A stretch of 64,000 bases of DNA, taken from positions 152,904-216,903 of the forward strand of contig JAUIIG010000001.1 in assembly GCA_030431875.1 (NCBI GenBank), in the 5' to 3' direction. Position numbers and translations under genes: made by a program. The notes beneath the pieces are model-generated. The model made no database searches, was not told the origin of the DNA, and was given only the letters and a program-made list of their open reading frames with translations. This document shows, piece after piece, positions 16,944 through 24,742 of the stretch (its first letter is position 1; each line of letters opens with the position of its first letter). The stretch is from Alphaproteobacteria bacterium. GTDB lineage: Bacteria > Pseudomonadota > Alphaproteobacteria > Sphingomonadales > Sphingomonadaceae.

Positions 16944-18030
16944 TTTCTTCCCGTCGCGCACCCTTACCATCTACCTCGCCAAGATGTTCGTTGTGCGGAT
17001 TTTCGCATGGCTGGCCGTGCTGGTGCTGGTGCTGATGATGCTCGATCTGCTTGGCAAGACCGGCGACATCCTGGCGGTGGAGGGCAACGGCCAGTCCCAA
17101 CTGTGGCTCTATGTCAGCCTGCGCGTGCCGCAGTTGATCGCCCGATTCCTGCCCTATTCGGTGCTGCTGGCGACGATCATCATGCTGGCGGGCCTCAACC
17201 AGAATTCCGAGGTGATCGCGATGAAGGCCGCCGGGCTTTCCGCGCACCAGATCCTCGCCCCGCTGCTGATGATGGGCCTGCTGGTGGCGGCCGTGTCGTT
17301 TGCCTTCAACGAACGGGTGGTGATCCGCGCGACGGCGACGCTGAAGGCGTGGGAAGATGTCGAGTACGCGGCCATTCCCGAAGACCGTGGGGCGCGTACC
17401 AATGTTTATTTCAACGACGGCAGCGATGTGTTGATGGGCGGCACGCTGTCCGGATCTGGCGCGGACACGGTGATGGAAAGCGTCGCCTATTACGAGCGTG
17501 ACGATGGCGGGCTGATCACGCGGCAGGTGACCGCCGACCGTGCGACCTATGCCAATCCCGGCTGGCGGATGGAGAACGCCTCGATCTTCAACGTTGCGAC
17601 CGCGGTGACCCAGCAGGTGGATAGCGTCGTGGTGGCCCCTGGTGTGGAGCTGTCACAGATTGAACTGCGCCGCGTCGATCCCGATGCAGAACCATTGGCC
17701 GAGTTGTCCGACTCCATTGATGCCCTGCAGAGCGCAGGCCGCCGCACGGACGAGCTGGAGGCCAAGTGGTGGCACAAGATATCCGGCCCGCTGTCCGCCG
17801 TGCTTATGCCCCTGCTGGGCGCCGTGGCAGGTTTCGGCCTCGCGCGGTCGGGCAACCTGTTCATCCGCGCTGTGATCGGGATGGCGCTGGGCTTTGCCTA
17901 CTTCGTCGTCGACAACGCTGCGCTGGCGATGAGCAGTTTCGGCGGGTATCCGCCGCTGCTGGCAGCCTGGGCGCCGTTTTTCCTGTTCCTGCTGGTGGGC
18001 GAGACCGTGCTCGTCCGCACCGAGGAATAG
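16933..18030 (+). CDS. lptG: LPS export permease LptG
   Basis: 365 residues, GTG start inside the end of lptF, indicating translational coupling. YjgP/YjgQ family: N-terminal helices (RIFAWLAVLVLVLMMLDLL), the conserved RVPQLIARFLPYSVLLATI and NSEVIAMKAAGLS, a periplasmic domain, and C-terminal helices from GPLSAVLMPLLGAVAG. It completes the LptFG permease. lptC, lptA, lptB and lptD are elsewhere. Confidence 0.93.
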   Translation: MLLDFFPSRTLTIYLAKMFVVRIFAWLAVLVLVLMMLDLLGKTGDILAVEGNGQSQLWLYVSLRVPQLIARFLPYSVLLATIIMLAGLNQNSEVIAMKAAGLSAHQILAPLLMMGLLVAAVSFAFNERVVIRATATLKAWEDVEYAAIPEDRGARTNVYFNDGSDVLMGGTLSGSGADTVMESVAYYERDDGGLITRQVTADRATYANPGWRMENASIFNVATAVTQQVDSVVVAPGVELSQIELRRVDPDAEPLAELSDSIDALQSAGRRTDELEAKWWHKISGPLSAVLMPLLGAVAGFGLARSGNLFIRAVIGMALGFAYFVVDNAALAMSSFGGYPPLLAAWAPFFLFLLVGETVLVRTEE

Positions 18031-18141
18031 CGGGCTTACTGCCAGAATCCCTGTGCCATTGCTGTGGTTCTATCCGCTGCTCCTGGCGGCGGGTACTTCG
18101 CGGGCCGGTTGGTCTAACCGGTCCGTTGGAGAGCAAATACC

Positions 18142-18297
18142 ATGATTAAGCCGGCGCTAGCCGCACTGGTCGCCCTGCCGCTTCTGGCCATGGCAGGCTG
18201 CGAGCGCGAACCCGAGGTCGATGAGGAAATGGTTGCGGCAGCAAACGCGCTGGCGGCCGAGGAGGCGGGCAAGCCCGCCAGCGGCAAGCCCGACTAG
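18142..18297 (+). CDS. Small lipoprotein (51 aa)
   Basis: A 51-codon gene, ATG at 18142 with a TTGGAGAG ribosome site, reading MIKPALAALVALPLL followed by AMAGC. The basic-hydrophobic signal and lipobox predict lipidation at Cys20, leaving a short acidic peptide (EREPEVDEEMVAAANALAAEE). A CCGGTT/AACCGG hairpin at 18105-18121 separates it from lptG. No function is assignable. It converges on the desaturase with a 10-bp gap. Confidence 0.6.
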   Translation: MIKPALAALVALPLLAMAGCEREPEVDEEMVAAANALAAEEAGKPASGKPD

Positions 18298-18307
18298 GCA
18301 AGCTGCG

Positions 18308-19399
18308 TTACTGCGGACCGCGCCCCATCGTGCTGCGGGCGATGCGGCCCACTAGGCCGATCATGCCCGGGTGGCTGGCTTCGGCGAAGGTCGAGGTCGT
18401 GCCCAGGTGCGCGCTGATGCGCTTATGAGCTTCGTGCAGCGAGTGATAGGGCATCGAGGGCACGAGGTGGTGCAGCGCGTGGTAGCGCAGGCCTACGGGC
18501 GCCCAGATGCCGGCGATGAAACTCGGCACGTTGACGCTGTCGAGGTACTGCGCGGTCACCGTCATGGCTTCGCCGTCGTTCTCCCACAGGTGCGCCACCA
18601 GGGTGCGCAGCTGGTTGAACACAGCCACGGCGGCGGTGACGGCCATCGCCACCAGCAGCGGCTTCCAGCCGAGCCAGAAGGGGGTGGAGATCACCACCAG
18701 GGCCCACAGGCTGGCACCGACCTGCTGGAACAGGAACCAGCCGCGTTCCTTGTCGGTCGGCGGCTTGCGGCGGAATTCGGGGTTGATCGATAGCGATGAC
18801 AGGCGCTGCCACGCGAAACGGCGCAGCGGCGGGATCACCAGGCCCAGCGGGGCGAGCACGCCCCAGCGGATGATAAGCGCGACAGGCGCGAGCGCGGCAA
18901 TCAGCACGAAGACCGGTAGGCTCCACGGCTTCATCAGCGCCAGCGGCATGTATTCCGGGTCTTCAATCGTGCCATACTTGGTGCGCGCATGGTGCAGTGT
19001 GTGCACGCTTTCGTACATCAGGCTGGGGGTGAGCATGGGAATGCCAACGAGCAGGTTCCAGGCGGTGCGGAAGCCCGGCAGGGCGTCGCGGTGCAGGTGG
19101 GTGATCTCGTGGATGAACAACAAGGCGCGGTAGAGCGCGAAGACCGATACCACAGCGCAGACCAGCGCCAGCCACAGGTTGTCGAGCATGATGGCACCTG
19201 CCAGCGCGCCGTAGCCGATGGCGGTCGATACCAGCATGTCCGGCCAGTAGATCTCGGGCCGTGCCGTGTTGATATCGCGCGTCAGTTCAGCCGCTGCCTT
19301 CAGCATGGCCTTGTCGTCGGGAATCTGCGCGTGCACGCGCCGCCGCAGCGGGGTGTTACCGCCGGCCTGATCTTCAGCAGTCTTGGTCGTCGCGTCCAT
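18308..19399 (-). CDS. Membrane fatty acid desaturase
   Basis: 363 residues. The three histidine boxes of non-haem di-iron membrane desaturases are visible in order: HEITH (about 94), HTLHH (about 135) and HALHH (about 310), with hydrophobic segments between. It inserts double bonds into acyl chains using O2 and electron donors. Whether the substrate is a phospholipid acyl chain or a carotenoid cannot be told. A perfect FNR-type box lies 75 bp upstream of its start, so oxygen control is plausible for this O2-dependent enzyme. Confidence 0.88.
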   Translation of the reverse strand: MDATTKTAEDQAGGNTPLRRRVHAQIPDDKAMLKAAAELTRDINTARPEIYWPDMLVSTAIGYGALAGAIMLDNLWLALVCAVVSVFALYRALLFIHEITHLHRDALPGFRTAWNLLVGIPMLTPSLMYESVHTLHHARTKYGTIEDPEYMPLALMKPWSLPVFVLIAALAPVALIIRWGVLAPLGLVIPPLRRFAWQRLSSLSINPEFRRKPPTDKERGWFLFQQVGASLWALVVISTPFWLGWKPLLVAMAVTAAVAVFNQLRTLVAHLWENDGEAMTVTAQYLDSVNVPSFIAGIWAPVGLRYHALHHLVPSMPYHSLHEAHKRISAHLGTTSTFAEASHPGMIGLVGRIARSTMGRGPQ

Positions 19400-19473
19400 G
19401 GGCGTGCTCTATAATGCAAAATGTCCGGTTGTGTAATGCGCGGCTGCAATGTGGCTGCGCGCTTGACACGGCC

Positions 19474-19487
19474 TTGATGCATATCAA
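19474..19487. promoter_or_regulatory. FNR/FixK-type binding site
   Basis: TTGAT-GCAT-ATCAA is a perfect dyad matching the FNR, FnrL and FixK consensus (TTGAT-N4-ATCAA). It lies in the 121-bp gap between the leftward desaturase and the rightward acetyltransferase-like gene, 34 bp before the latter's GTG. A TTGACA sequence lies at 19463-19468. No FNR-family regulator gene is visible in the window. Confidence 0.65.
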
Positions 19488-19520
19488 GAGCGAACCCGTA
19501 ATGAACGAAAGGCCGTTAGC

Positions 19521-20678
19521 GTGAGCGAGCAGATAGATATTGCCGAAGTTTCGGGCAAGGGTGACCTCAATGCTTTTATCGATCTCGCTTATCGATTGAA
19601 TGCAGATGATCCCAACTGGGTGCCGCCACTGAAGGCCGACATGGTCGAGCTGCTGACTCCGGGCAAAAACCCGTTCCACGAACATGCCAAGGTGCAGCTG
19701 TTTCTCGCGCGGCGCGGCGGCAAGGTGGTGGGACGTATTTCCGCCCACTATGACGAATTGGCGCTGGAACAGCCGCCGGAGCAAGGCATGGGGCCGGGCA
19801 CTGGCAACTGGGGCCTGCTGGAAGCCGAGGACGAAGAGGTCAGTTCCGCCCTTATCGCCCGCGCCGAACAATGGCTGCGCGAGCAGGGCATGACCCGCGT
19901 TCTGGCGCCGATCAGCCTGTCGATCTGGGAAGAGCCCGGCCTGCTGGTGAAAGGCCATGACCATCCGCCCATGATCCTGATGGGTCACCACAAGCCCCAC
20001 TACGAAGGCTGGATCGAAGGGCAGGGGTACGGCGTCGCCAAGCGATTGTTCACCTATGACCTCGATACAGTTGCCGACGGATTTCCGCCGATCGTCAACC
20101 GCATCGTCAAGTCGGGCGAACGCAACAAGGAAATCGTGGTCCGCCCTGTCGACAAGTCGCAGTTCGAGCGGGAAGCGCAGATCATCCTCGGCATCCTCAA
20201 CGAAGCCTGGTCGAAAAACTGGGGCTTCGTGCCCTTTACCGAAACCGAAAAGGCCTACGGCGCGAAGAAGCTCAAGCCGCTGATCATCGAAGGCGCCAAC
20301 ATGATCGCCGAAATCAACGGCGAACCGGTGGCCTTCATGCTCAGCTGGCCCGACATCAACAGCAAGCTCATCCACATGAAGGGCAAGCTGTTCCCGTTCA
20401 ACTGGGCGAAGCTGCTGTGGTGGCTTCGCAACCCGCAAAGTCCCGGTTTCCGCGTGCCGCTGATGGGCGTGGTGAAAAAATACCAGAACACCCGCCTCGC
20501 CAGCCAGCTGGCCTTCATGATGATCGAGTATATTCGTCGCTATGCTGTCGCCAATCACTCTGCAAAGCGCGCCGAAGTGGGCTGGATCCTTGAGGACAAT
20601 CAGGGGATGGTGGCGATTGCTGACGCGATCGAGTCAAACCTCAACCGCGAATACCGGATCTACGAAAAGGCGCTGTGA
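19521..20678 (+). CDS. GNAT-fold acetyltransferase-like protein
   Basis: 385 residues, GTG start. A short N-terminal domain carries FIDLAYRLNADDPNWVPPLKAD and KNPFHEHAKVQLFLARR, followed by a GNAT-like middle with LAPISLSIWEEPGLLVKG and a conserved C-terminus. This N-terminus (YRLNADDPNWVPPL) is typical of an abundant, uncharacterised bacterial acetyltransferase-fold family related to YghO. The acyl acceptor is unknown. The FNR-type box sits just upstream. Confidence 0.6.
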   Translation: MSEQIDIAEVSGKGDLNAFIDLAYRLNADDPNWVPPLKADMVELLTPGKNPFHEHAKVQLFLARRGGKVVGRISAHYDELALEQPPEQGMGPGTGNWGLLEAEDEEVSSALIARAEQWLREQGMTRVLAPISLSIWEEPGLLVKGHDHPPMILMGHHKPHYEGWIEGQGYGVAKRLFTYDLDTVADGFPPIVNRIVKSGERNKEIVVRPVDKSQFEREAQIILGILNEAWSKNWGFVPFTETEKAYGAKKLKPLIIEGANMIAEINGEPVAFMLSWPDINSKLIHMKGKLFPFNWAKLLWWLRNPQSPGFRVPLMGVVKKYQNTRLASQLAFMMIEYIRRYAVANHSAKRAEVGWILEDNQGMVAIADAIESNLNREYRIYEKAL

Positions 20679-20754
20679 CGCGAATTCGGGGAACTGCGAG
20701 GGATTTTCTGGCGTTGGCCTGATGGATGCAACTCCTGCATCTGCAGGGAATGCA

Positions 20755-21198
20755 ATGAAGCCAGCAAGCAAAGACCGGGTCCGCAATATCACGCCTGCGC
20801 CGCGCAAGGCGTTGGGACGGGTGCTGCTGGTCGAGGATGACCCCGTGCTGGCCTTGGCGCTGGAGGACGCACTGCTGCAAGGCGGGGCGCAGGAAGTGGT
20901 GATCTGCCAGACGATGAAGGCCACCATGGCCGAACTGGACAGGGGCGGAAAGTTGAGCGCCATCGTGCTGGATGTCCACCTCGCCGATCGTGACGACGGC
21001 TGGGCCCTGGCCGAGCTCGTGGACCTGCTGGGCCCAAAGCGGCCGCGGATCGTCTTCTCTACCGGATCTCCGGGTGATATTCCGCCTGACATTGCTGAAA
21101 TGGGCCCGATCTTTGAAAAGCCCTATGATCCGGTCCAGCTGGTGGAAGTGCTGGCCGGCAGTCGCAAGCGCGGCCTTTTCTCGCGTCTCCTGCGCTAG
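20755..21198 (+). CDS. Single-domain response regulator (receiver only)
   Basis: 147 residues from the ATG at 20755, preferred because GCAGGGA lies at good spacing; an ATG at 20722 would add 11 residues. The receiver fold is complete: acidic pair in VLLVEDDPVL, phosphoacceptor Asp in IVLDVHLAD, Thr in IVFSTGSPG and Lys in FEKPYDP. The FSTGS sequence resembles the FATGY signature of FATGUY receivers, whose member SdrG acts in the Sphingomonas general stress response. Position beside the candidate stress small RNA and phyR suggests the same pathway. Confidence 0.75.
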   Translation: MKPASKDRVRNITPAPRKALGRVLLVEDDPVLALALEDALLQGGAQEVVICQTMKATMAELDRGGKLSAIVLDVHLADRDDGWALAELVDLLGPKRPRIVFSTGSPGDIPPDIAEMGPIFEKPYDPVQLVEVLAGSRKRGLFSRLLR

Positions 21199-21251
21199 AG
21201 CAGCACGCGCAATTCTCATCAGAGAAAATCACCAAATAATTGTGATACAAG

Positions 21252-21283
21252 AAAAAAGGCCCCCGTTCTCTGGAACGGGGGCC
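21252..21283 (-). terminator. Rho-independent terminator of the candidate sRNA
   Basis: An 11-bp perfect stem (GGCCCCCGTTC and GAACGGGGGCC, 4-nt loop) is followed on the minus strand by TTTTTT. There is no T-run on the plus-strand side, so it terminates leftward transcription, toward the receiver gene. Confidence 0.85.
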
Positions 21284-21339
21284 TCTCGGGATCGTGTCAC
21301 CTGCCGCTTGGACGGGAGGGGGGTCTCGGCGGTGACATA
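21252..21339 (-). ncRNA. Candidate stress-induced small RNA, divergent from phyR
   Basis: A leftward transcript of about 88 nt is predicted from an EcfG-like promoter (21369-21345) to a Rho-independent terminator. The 5' part folds into a hairpin with outer arms TGTCACC (21337-21331) and GGTGACA (21301-21295) and inner arms GCCG and CGGC, with one bulged A. It exposes a loop of about 20 nt containing ACCCCCCTCCCGTCC. The terminator hairpin follows after about 11 nt. No credible reading frame lies in it. Promoter type, size and C-rich loop resemble GsrN, the EcfG-dependent stress sRNA of Caulobacter. Homology to GsrN is not shown. Confidence 0.6.
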
Positions 21340-21344
21340 GGCTA

Positions 21345-21369
21345 AATGACCGGCGCGAATTGCGGTTCC
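21345..21369 (-). promoter_or_regulatory. EcfG-like promoter for the candidate sRNA
   Basis: On the minus strand GGAAC (21369-21365) and CATT (21348-21345) are 16 bp apart. The alphaproteobacterial EcfG consensus is GGAAC-N16-17-CGTT, so one -10 base differs. The -35 continues CGC, identical to the phyR promoter. An inverted repeat around GTGAAAAAATTTTTCAC (21376-21392) lies between this promoter and the divergent phyR promoter. Confidence 0.55.
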
Positions 21370-21471
21370 CTGCGGGTGAAAAAATTTTTCACGCAGTTCT
21401 GGCGGTGGTGATTTGCAATGCCTCGCGCGAGGCGGCATGCGTGCCGGGAAACACGGGTTTCGCCCCTTGGC

Positions 21472-21496
21472 GGAACCGCGAGCGCGCAAGCGCGTT
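21472..21496 (+). promoter_or_regulatory. EcfG promoter of phyR
   Basis: GGAAC (21472-21476), 16 bp, then CGTT (21493-21496) exactly matches the EcfG general-stress promoter consensus of Alphaproteobacteria. It lies 33 bp upstream of the phyR ATG. It implies positive feedback: PhyR frees EcfG from NepR, and EcfG transcribes phyR. Confidence 0.8.
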
Positions 21497-21528
21497 CATA
21501 GGCATCGGACAATCCGGGAAGGACCTTT

Positions 21529-22323
21529 ATGTCGATTGGTGCAGAAGTCGCCGCACACCTACCATTTCTTCGTCGTTACGCCCGCGCCCTGACGGGATCG
21601 CAGGCCACTGGTGACGCTTTTGTACAGGCCACCCTCGAAGCCGCCTTGGCGGACGACGAGCTTGCCGACAGCCTGCGTGGCGGCCGCGTGCCGCTGTACC
21701 GGGCTTTCAACAAGGTCTGGTCCAGCGCCTACCTCGAAGTCGCTGACGCCGAAGCCGGTGGGACCGGACACGAAGCTGCTGCCCAGAACCAGCTGAAGCG
21801 TATCACCCCGCTCAACCGGCAGGCCCTGCTGTTGACCACGGTCGAGGATTTCGCTCCGGCAGAGGCAGCCGCTGTGATGGATATCCCAGAAGCCGATGTC
21901 GATGCGCTGGTGGTTGAAGCCATTGCCGAGATCGAGCGCGAGTCTGCCACTAGCGTACTGATCATCGAGGACGAGCCGCTGATTTCGATGCAGCTGGAAG
22001 ACCTCGTCCGTTCGCTGGGTCATGATATCTGCGGCACCGCTGCCACGCGCACGCAGGCGCAGGAAGTGGTTGCAGAGAAGACGCCCGGTCTGGTGCTCGC
22101 CGATATCCAGCTGGCCGACGGGTCATCGGGCCTCGATGCGGTGGACGATATCCTCGCCATCGATTCGATGCCGGTGATCTTCATTACCGCCTATCCCGAA
22201 CGCCTGCTGACGGGTGACCGGCCGGAGCCGACCTACCTCATCACCAAGCCGTTCCAGGAAGACACGGTGCGCGCGGCGATCAGCCAGGCGTTGTTCTTCG
22301 GGTCAAGCCGTCCGCTGGACTAA
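21529..22323 (+). CDS. phyR: General stress response regulator PhyR
   Basis: 264 residues with a GGGAAGGA ribosome site. Residues about 5-130 form an EcfG sigma-like domain (FLRRYARALTGSQATGDAFV, LLLTTVEDFAPAEAAAVMDI). Residues about 142-260 are a receiver with VLIIEDEPLISMQLEDLV, phosphoacceptor Asp in LVLADIQLAD, FITAYPE and KPF. Phosphorylated PhyR binds the anti-sigma factor NepR and releases EcfG. nepR and ecfG, often adjacent, are not in the window. It has its own EcfG promoter and overlaps the convergent MATE gene by 4 bp at the stops. Confidence 0.93.
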   Translation: MSIGAEVAAHLPFLRRYARALTGSQATGDAFVQATLEAALADDELADSLRGGRVPLYRAFNKVWSSAYLEVADAEAGGTGHEAAAQNQLKRITPLNRQALLLTTVEDFAPAEAAAVMDIPEADVDALVVEAIAEIERESATSVLIIEDEPLISMQLEDLVRSLGHDICGTAATRTQAQEVVAEKTPGLVLADIQLADGSSGLDAVDDILAIDSMPVIFITAYPERLLTGDRPEPTYLITKPFQEDTVRAAISQALFFGSSRPLD

Positions 22324-23687
22324 CCGGAGCGCTCGCTGGACGGGTGCCACAGCACCCGCCAGGCGATGACGATGGCAGCGAGGCCGCCCATCCAGTTGGC
22401 GGCCAGCTCGCCATAGTAGACGGCCTGGGTGCCAAGGCTTGCGCGGGCAAGCCATGCCACCGGAATCATTACCAGCAGCACGCGGGTAAGCGACAGCGCC
22501 AGTGCGTTGCTGGCTCGGTCGATGGCGTTGAGCGCGCCGTTGACCGTGATGAGGATGCCGTACCCGGCATAGCCCCATACCGATATCGCCAGGTATTCGA
22601 CTGCGGCAGCGGTAACGTCAGCCTCGTCGCTGAACAGTTCGGCAAACCAGCCGCGCGCCATGAACAGCACAAGTGCCGCGGCCGTGCCGTAGGCGACGCA
22701 GAACATGCCGGCCTGCACCAGCGCGCGGCGGGCGCGATCATACTCCCGTGCGCCCCAGTTCTGCCCGACGATGGCCCCGATGGAACCCGACAGCGCCAGA
22801 AGGGGCACGACGGCGAAGCTCTGCAGCCGTCCACCGACGCCGAACCCCGCCACGGCGGCCGCGCCCTCTGCCGCCAGCAGCGAGGTGAGCACCGCAAGGC
22901 CGGCAGGGTTGATCGAATTGGTGAAGGCGGCAGGCCCCGCCACGCGCGAGATCGCCTTGATCTGGGCAGGCCAGTTGCACCCGCGCATGGCGGCAGGGGC
23001 GATTGGCAACTGGTGCTTGCCGAGGATCCACCATGCCGCGACGATGGCCACCAGCCAGCCGCCCAGCGTGGCATAGGCTGCCCCTGCTATGCCGAACCCG
23101 CCTATGCCGAAGGCGCCGGTGATCAGCAGCGGATCGAGCACCCAGTTGGCAGCCGAGTAGATAATCAGCACGGTGGTATTGCTCTTGGCCGCGCCCTGGC
23201 CGCGCAGCACGCCGTTCATGCCCATCATGGTGATCAACAGCGGGAAGCCGAGCGAGAAGGGTGCCATGTAGAGGTCGATCAGCGGCAGGATCTCCGCATC
23301 GGCCTGCATCAGCGCGAACAGTGGTCGTCGCAGGGCGAACAGGGCAATGCCGATCACCACGCCGGCGGCCAGTCCCAGCGCCATCCCAAGGTTGGCGCGG
23401 GCGAGGGCGCGGTCTTCATCGCCTTCGCCCAGCGCGCGGGCCACAACCGAATTGACGCCCACCATCACGCCCACGCCAAGGCTCTGCAGTGCGGTGATGA
23501 CGGGGAAGATGAAGCTGATCGCCGCCAGTTCGTTGCCGCCCAGCCGGCCGATGAAATAGGCATCGATGATGCCGACCGACATGATCGCGGCGACCCCGAC
23601 GATCGCGGGCGTAGTCTGGTGGACGAGGTGGCCGGCAATCGAGCCGGTTACCAGTTTCGCCCTGCCATTCTTGCTGCTCTCCGCCAT
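22320..23687 (-). CDS. MATE family efflux transporter
   Basis: About 455 residues from the ATG at 23687; a TTG six codons upstream is possible. Two homologous six-helix halves are visible, the first with GVAAIMSVGIIDAYFIGRLGGNELAAISF and LGVGVMVGVNSVVARALGEGD, the second with FGVGGRLQSFAVVPLLALSGSIGAIVGQNWGA. These fit the MATE/NorM pattern of Na+- or H+-driven export of drugs and metabolites. The substrate is unknown. It lies 53 bp downstream of the alcohol dehydrogenase on the same strand and might be part of that transcript. Confidence 0.88.
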   Translation of the reverse strand: MAESSKNGRAKLVTGSIAGHLVHQTTPAIVGVAAIMSVGIIDAYFIGRLGGNELAAISFIFPVITALQSLGVGVMVGVNSVVARALGEGDEDRALARANLGMALGLAAGVVIGIALFALRRPLFALMQADAEILPLIDLYMAPFSLGFPLLITMMGMNGVLRGQGAAKSNTTVLIIYSAANWVLDPLLITGAFGIGGFGIAGAAYATLGGWLVAIVAAWWILGKHQLPIAPAAMRGCNWPAQIKAISRVAGPAAFTNSINPAGLAVLTSLLAAEGAAAVAGFGVGGRLQSFAVVPLLALSGSIGAIVGQNWGAREYDRARRALVQAGMFCVAYGTAAALVLFMARGWFAELFSDEADVTAAAVEYLAISVWGYAGYGILITVNGALNAIDRASNALALSLTRVLLVMIPVAWLARASLGTQAVYYGELAANWMGGLAAIVIAWRVLWHPSSERSG

Positions 23688-23740
23688 GCTGTCCCAATCA
23701 ATCAATTGCCGCGTGGCGGTAAGCTGGACCTAGGGGCCGG

Positions 23741-24742
23741 TCACGGTGCGATCAACACCTTGCACTGCTGGGTGCGGTGCTTGAGGCTTTCGAAGACCTC
23801 GGGCGTGTCCGACAGCGAGATCGTGTCCGTGATGAGGTGGCGCGGTTCGGCAGAGCCTGCCTCCAGCGCGTCAAGTGCGGCCTGGTACTCCGGCACGGTG
23901 AAGAAGGCGCTGGTCACCAGCTTCACTTCCTTGGTCAGCATGGGGAAGGTGTGCAGGGTATCGGGCTTGGTGCACAGGCCCAGCAGCAGGATGGTGCCCT
24001 GGTTGCGTACCTGACTCACGGCCTGGTCGATCAGGCCGGGAATGCCGACGCATTCGAAGACGATGTCCGCCTTGCCGCCAAGGCCGCGCTCGGCGCTGCC
24101 GATGGAGTCTGCCGGATCGACCACGAAAACGTCTGCCCCCATGTCGAGCGCGCGCTGTTCCTGGAAGGTGGAGATGTCCTGTACCGCCACCTTGCTCGCG
24201 CCAGCGCGCTTGGCCCAGTAGGCGGTGGCGAGGCCGATTGGGCCGGCACCCAGCACCAGCGCCTTGTCGCCTTTCTGGATGCCTGACAGGTTCACGCCGT
24301 GGAGCGCGACGGCCAGCGGTTCGATGATTGCGCCGTCAGCGAGGCTGAGGCCTTGCGGCAGGGGCACGCACTGGTTGGGCCGCGTTACGGCATATTCGGC
24401 ATAGCCGCCGCCCTGCAGGCCGAAATTGCTGCACCATTGCACCTCGCCCTTCAGGCAATGCTCGCAGGTGCCGCAGCTTTTCAGCGGGATGACCGAGACG
24501 AGGTCGCCCACCTTGTGGCCTTCTGTGCCTTTGCCCAAGGCGACGACTTCACCGGCAAATTCGTGCCCCAGCACGTCGCCATGCTGGCAGCCGTAGGCGG
24601 CGTCTTCGGTCATGTGGAGGTCACTGCCGCATATTCCGCAGCGCCCCACTTTTACCACCAGCTCCCCCGCGCCGGGCGTCGGATCAGCGATGGTCTCGAA
24701 GGCGAGCGGGGTGTGCAGCCCCTGGAAAGTGACCGCGCGCAT
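23741..24742 (-). CDS. Zinc-dependent alcohol dehydrogenase (MDR family)
   Basis: 333 residues, ATG at 24742 sharing one base with the stop of the upstream MBL gene (TAATG). Catalytic zinc ligands are in CGICGSDLH and HGDVLGHEF. The structural zinc site has CGTCEHCLKGEVQWC, four cysteines. The Rossmann motif is LVLGAGPIGLATAYWAKR, and IIEPLAVALHG follows the family pattern. It resembles threonine/sorbitol/butanediol dehydrogenase-type MDR enzymes. Within the cupin operon it probably oxidises or reduces a catabolic intermediate. Confidence 0.85.
   Translation of the reverse strand: MRAVTFQGLHTPLAFETIADPTPGAGELVVKVGRCGICGSDLHMTEDAAYGCQHGDVLGHEFAGEVVALGKGTEGHKVGDLVSVIPLKSCGTCEHCLKGEVQWCSNFGLQGGGYAEYAVTRPNQCVPLPQGLSLADGAIIEPLAVALHGVNLSGIQKGDKALVLGAGPIGLATAYWAKRAGASKVAVQDISTFQEQRALDMGADVFVVDPADSIGSAERGLGGKADIVFECVGIPGLIDQAVSQVRNQGTILLLGLCTKPDTLHTFPMLTKEVKLVTSAFFTVPEYQAALDALEAGSAEPRHLITDTISLSDTPEVFESLKHRTQQCKVLIAP

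Noticed and set aside
21252..21283. Terminator of the receiver gene at 20755-21198
   Set aside because: The stem lacks a T-run on the plus strand but has six on the minus strand, so it terminates leftward transcription.
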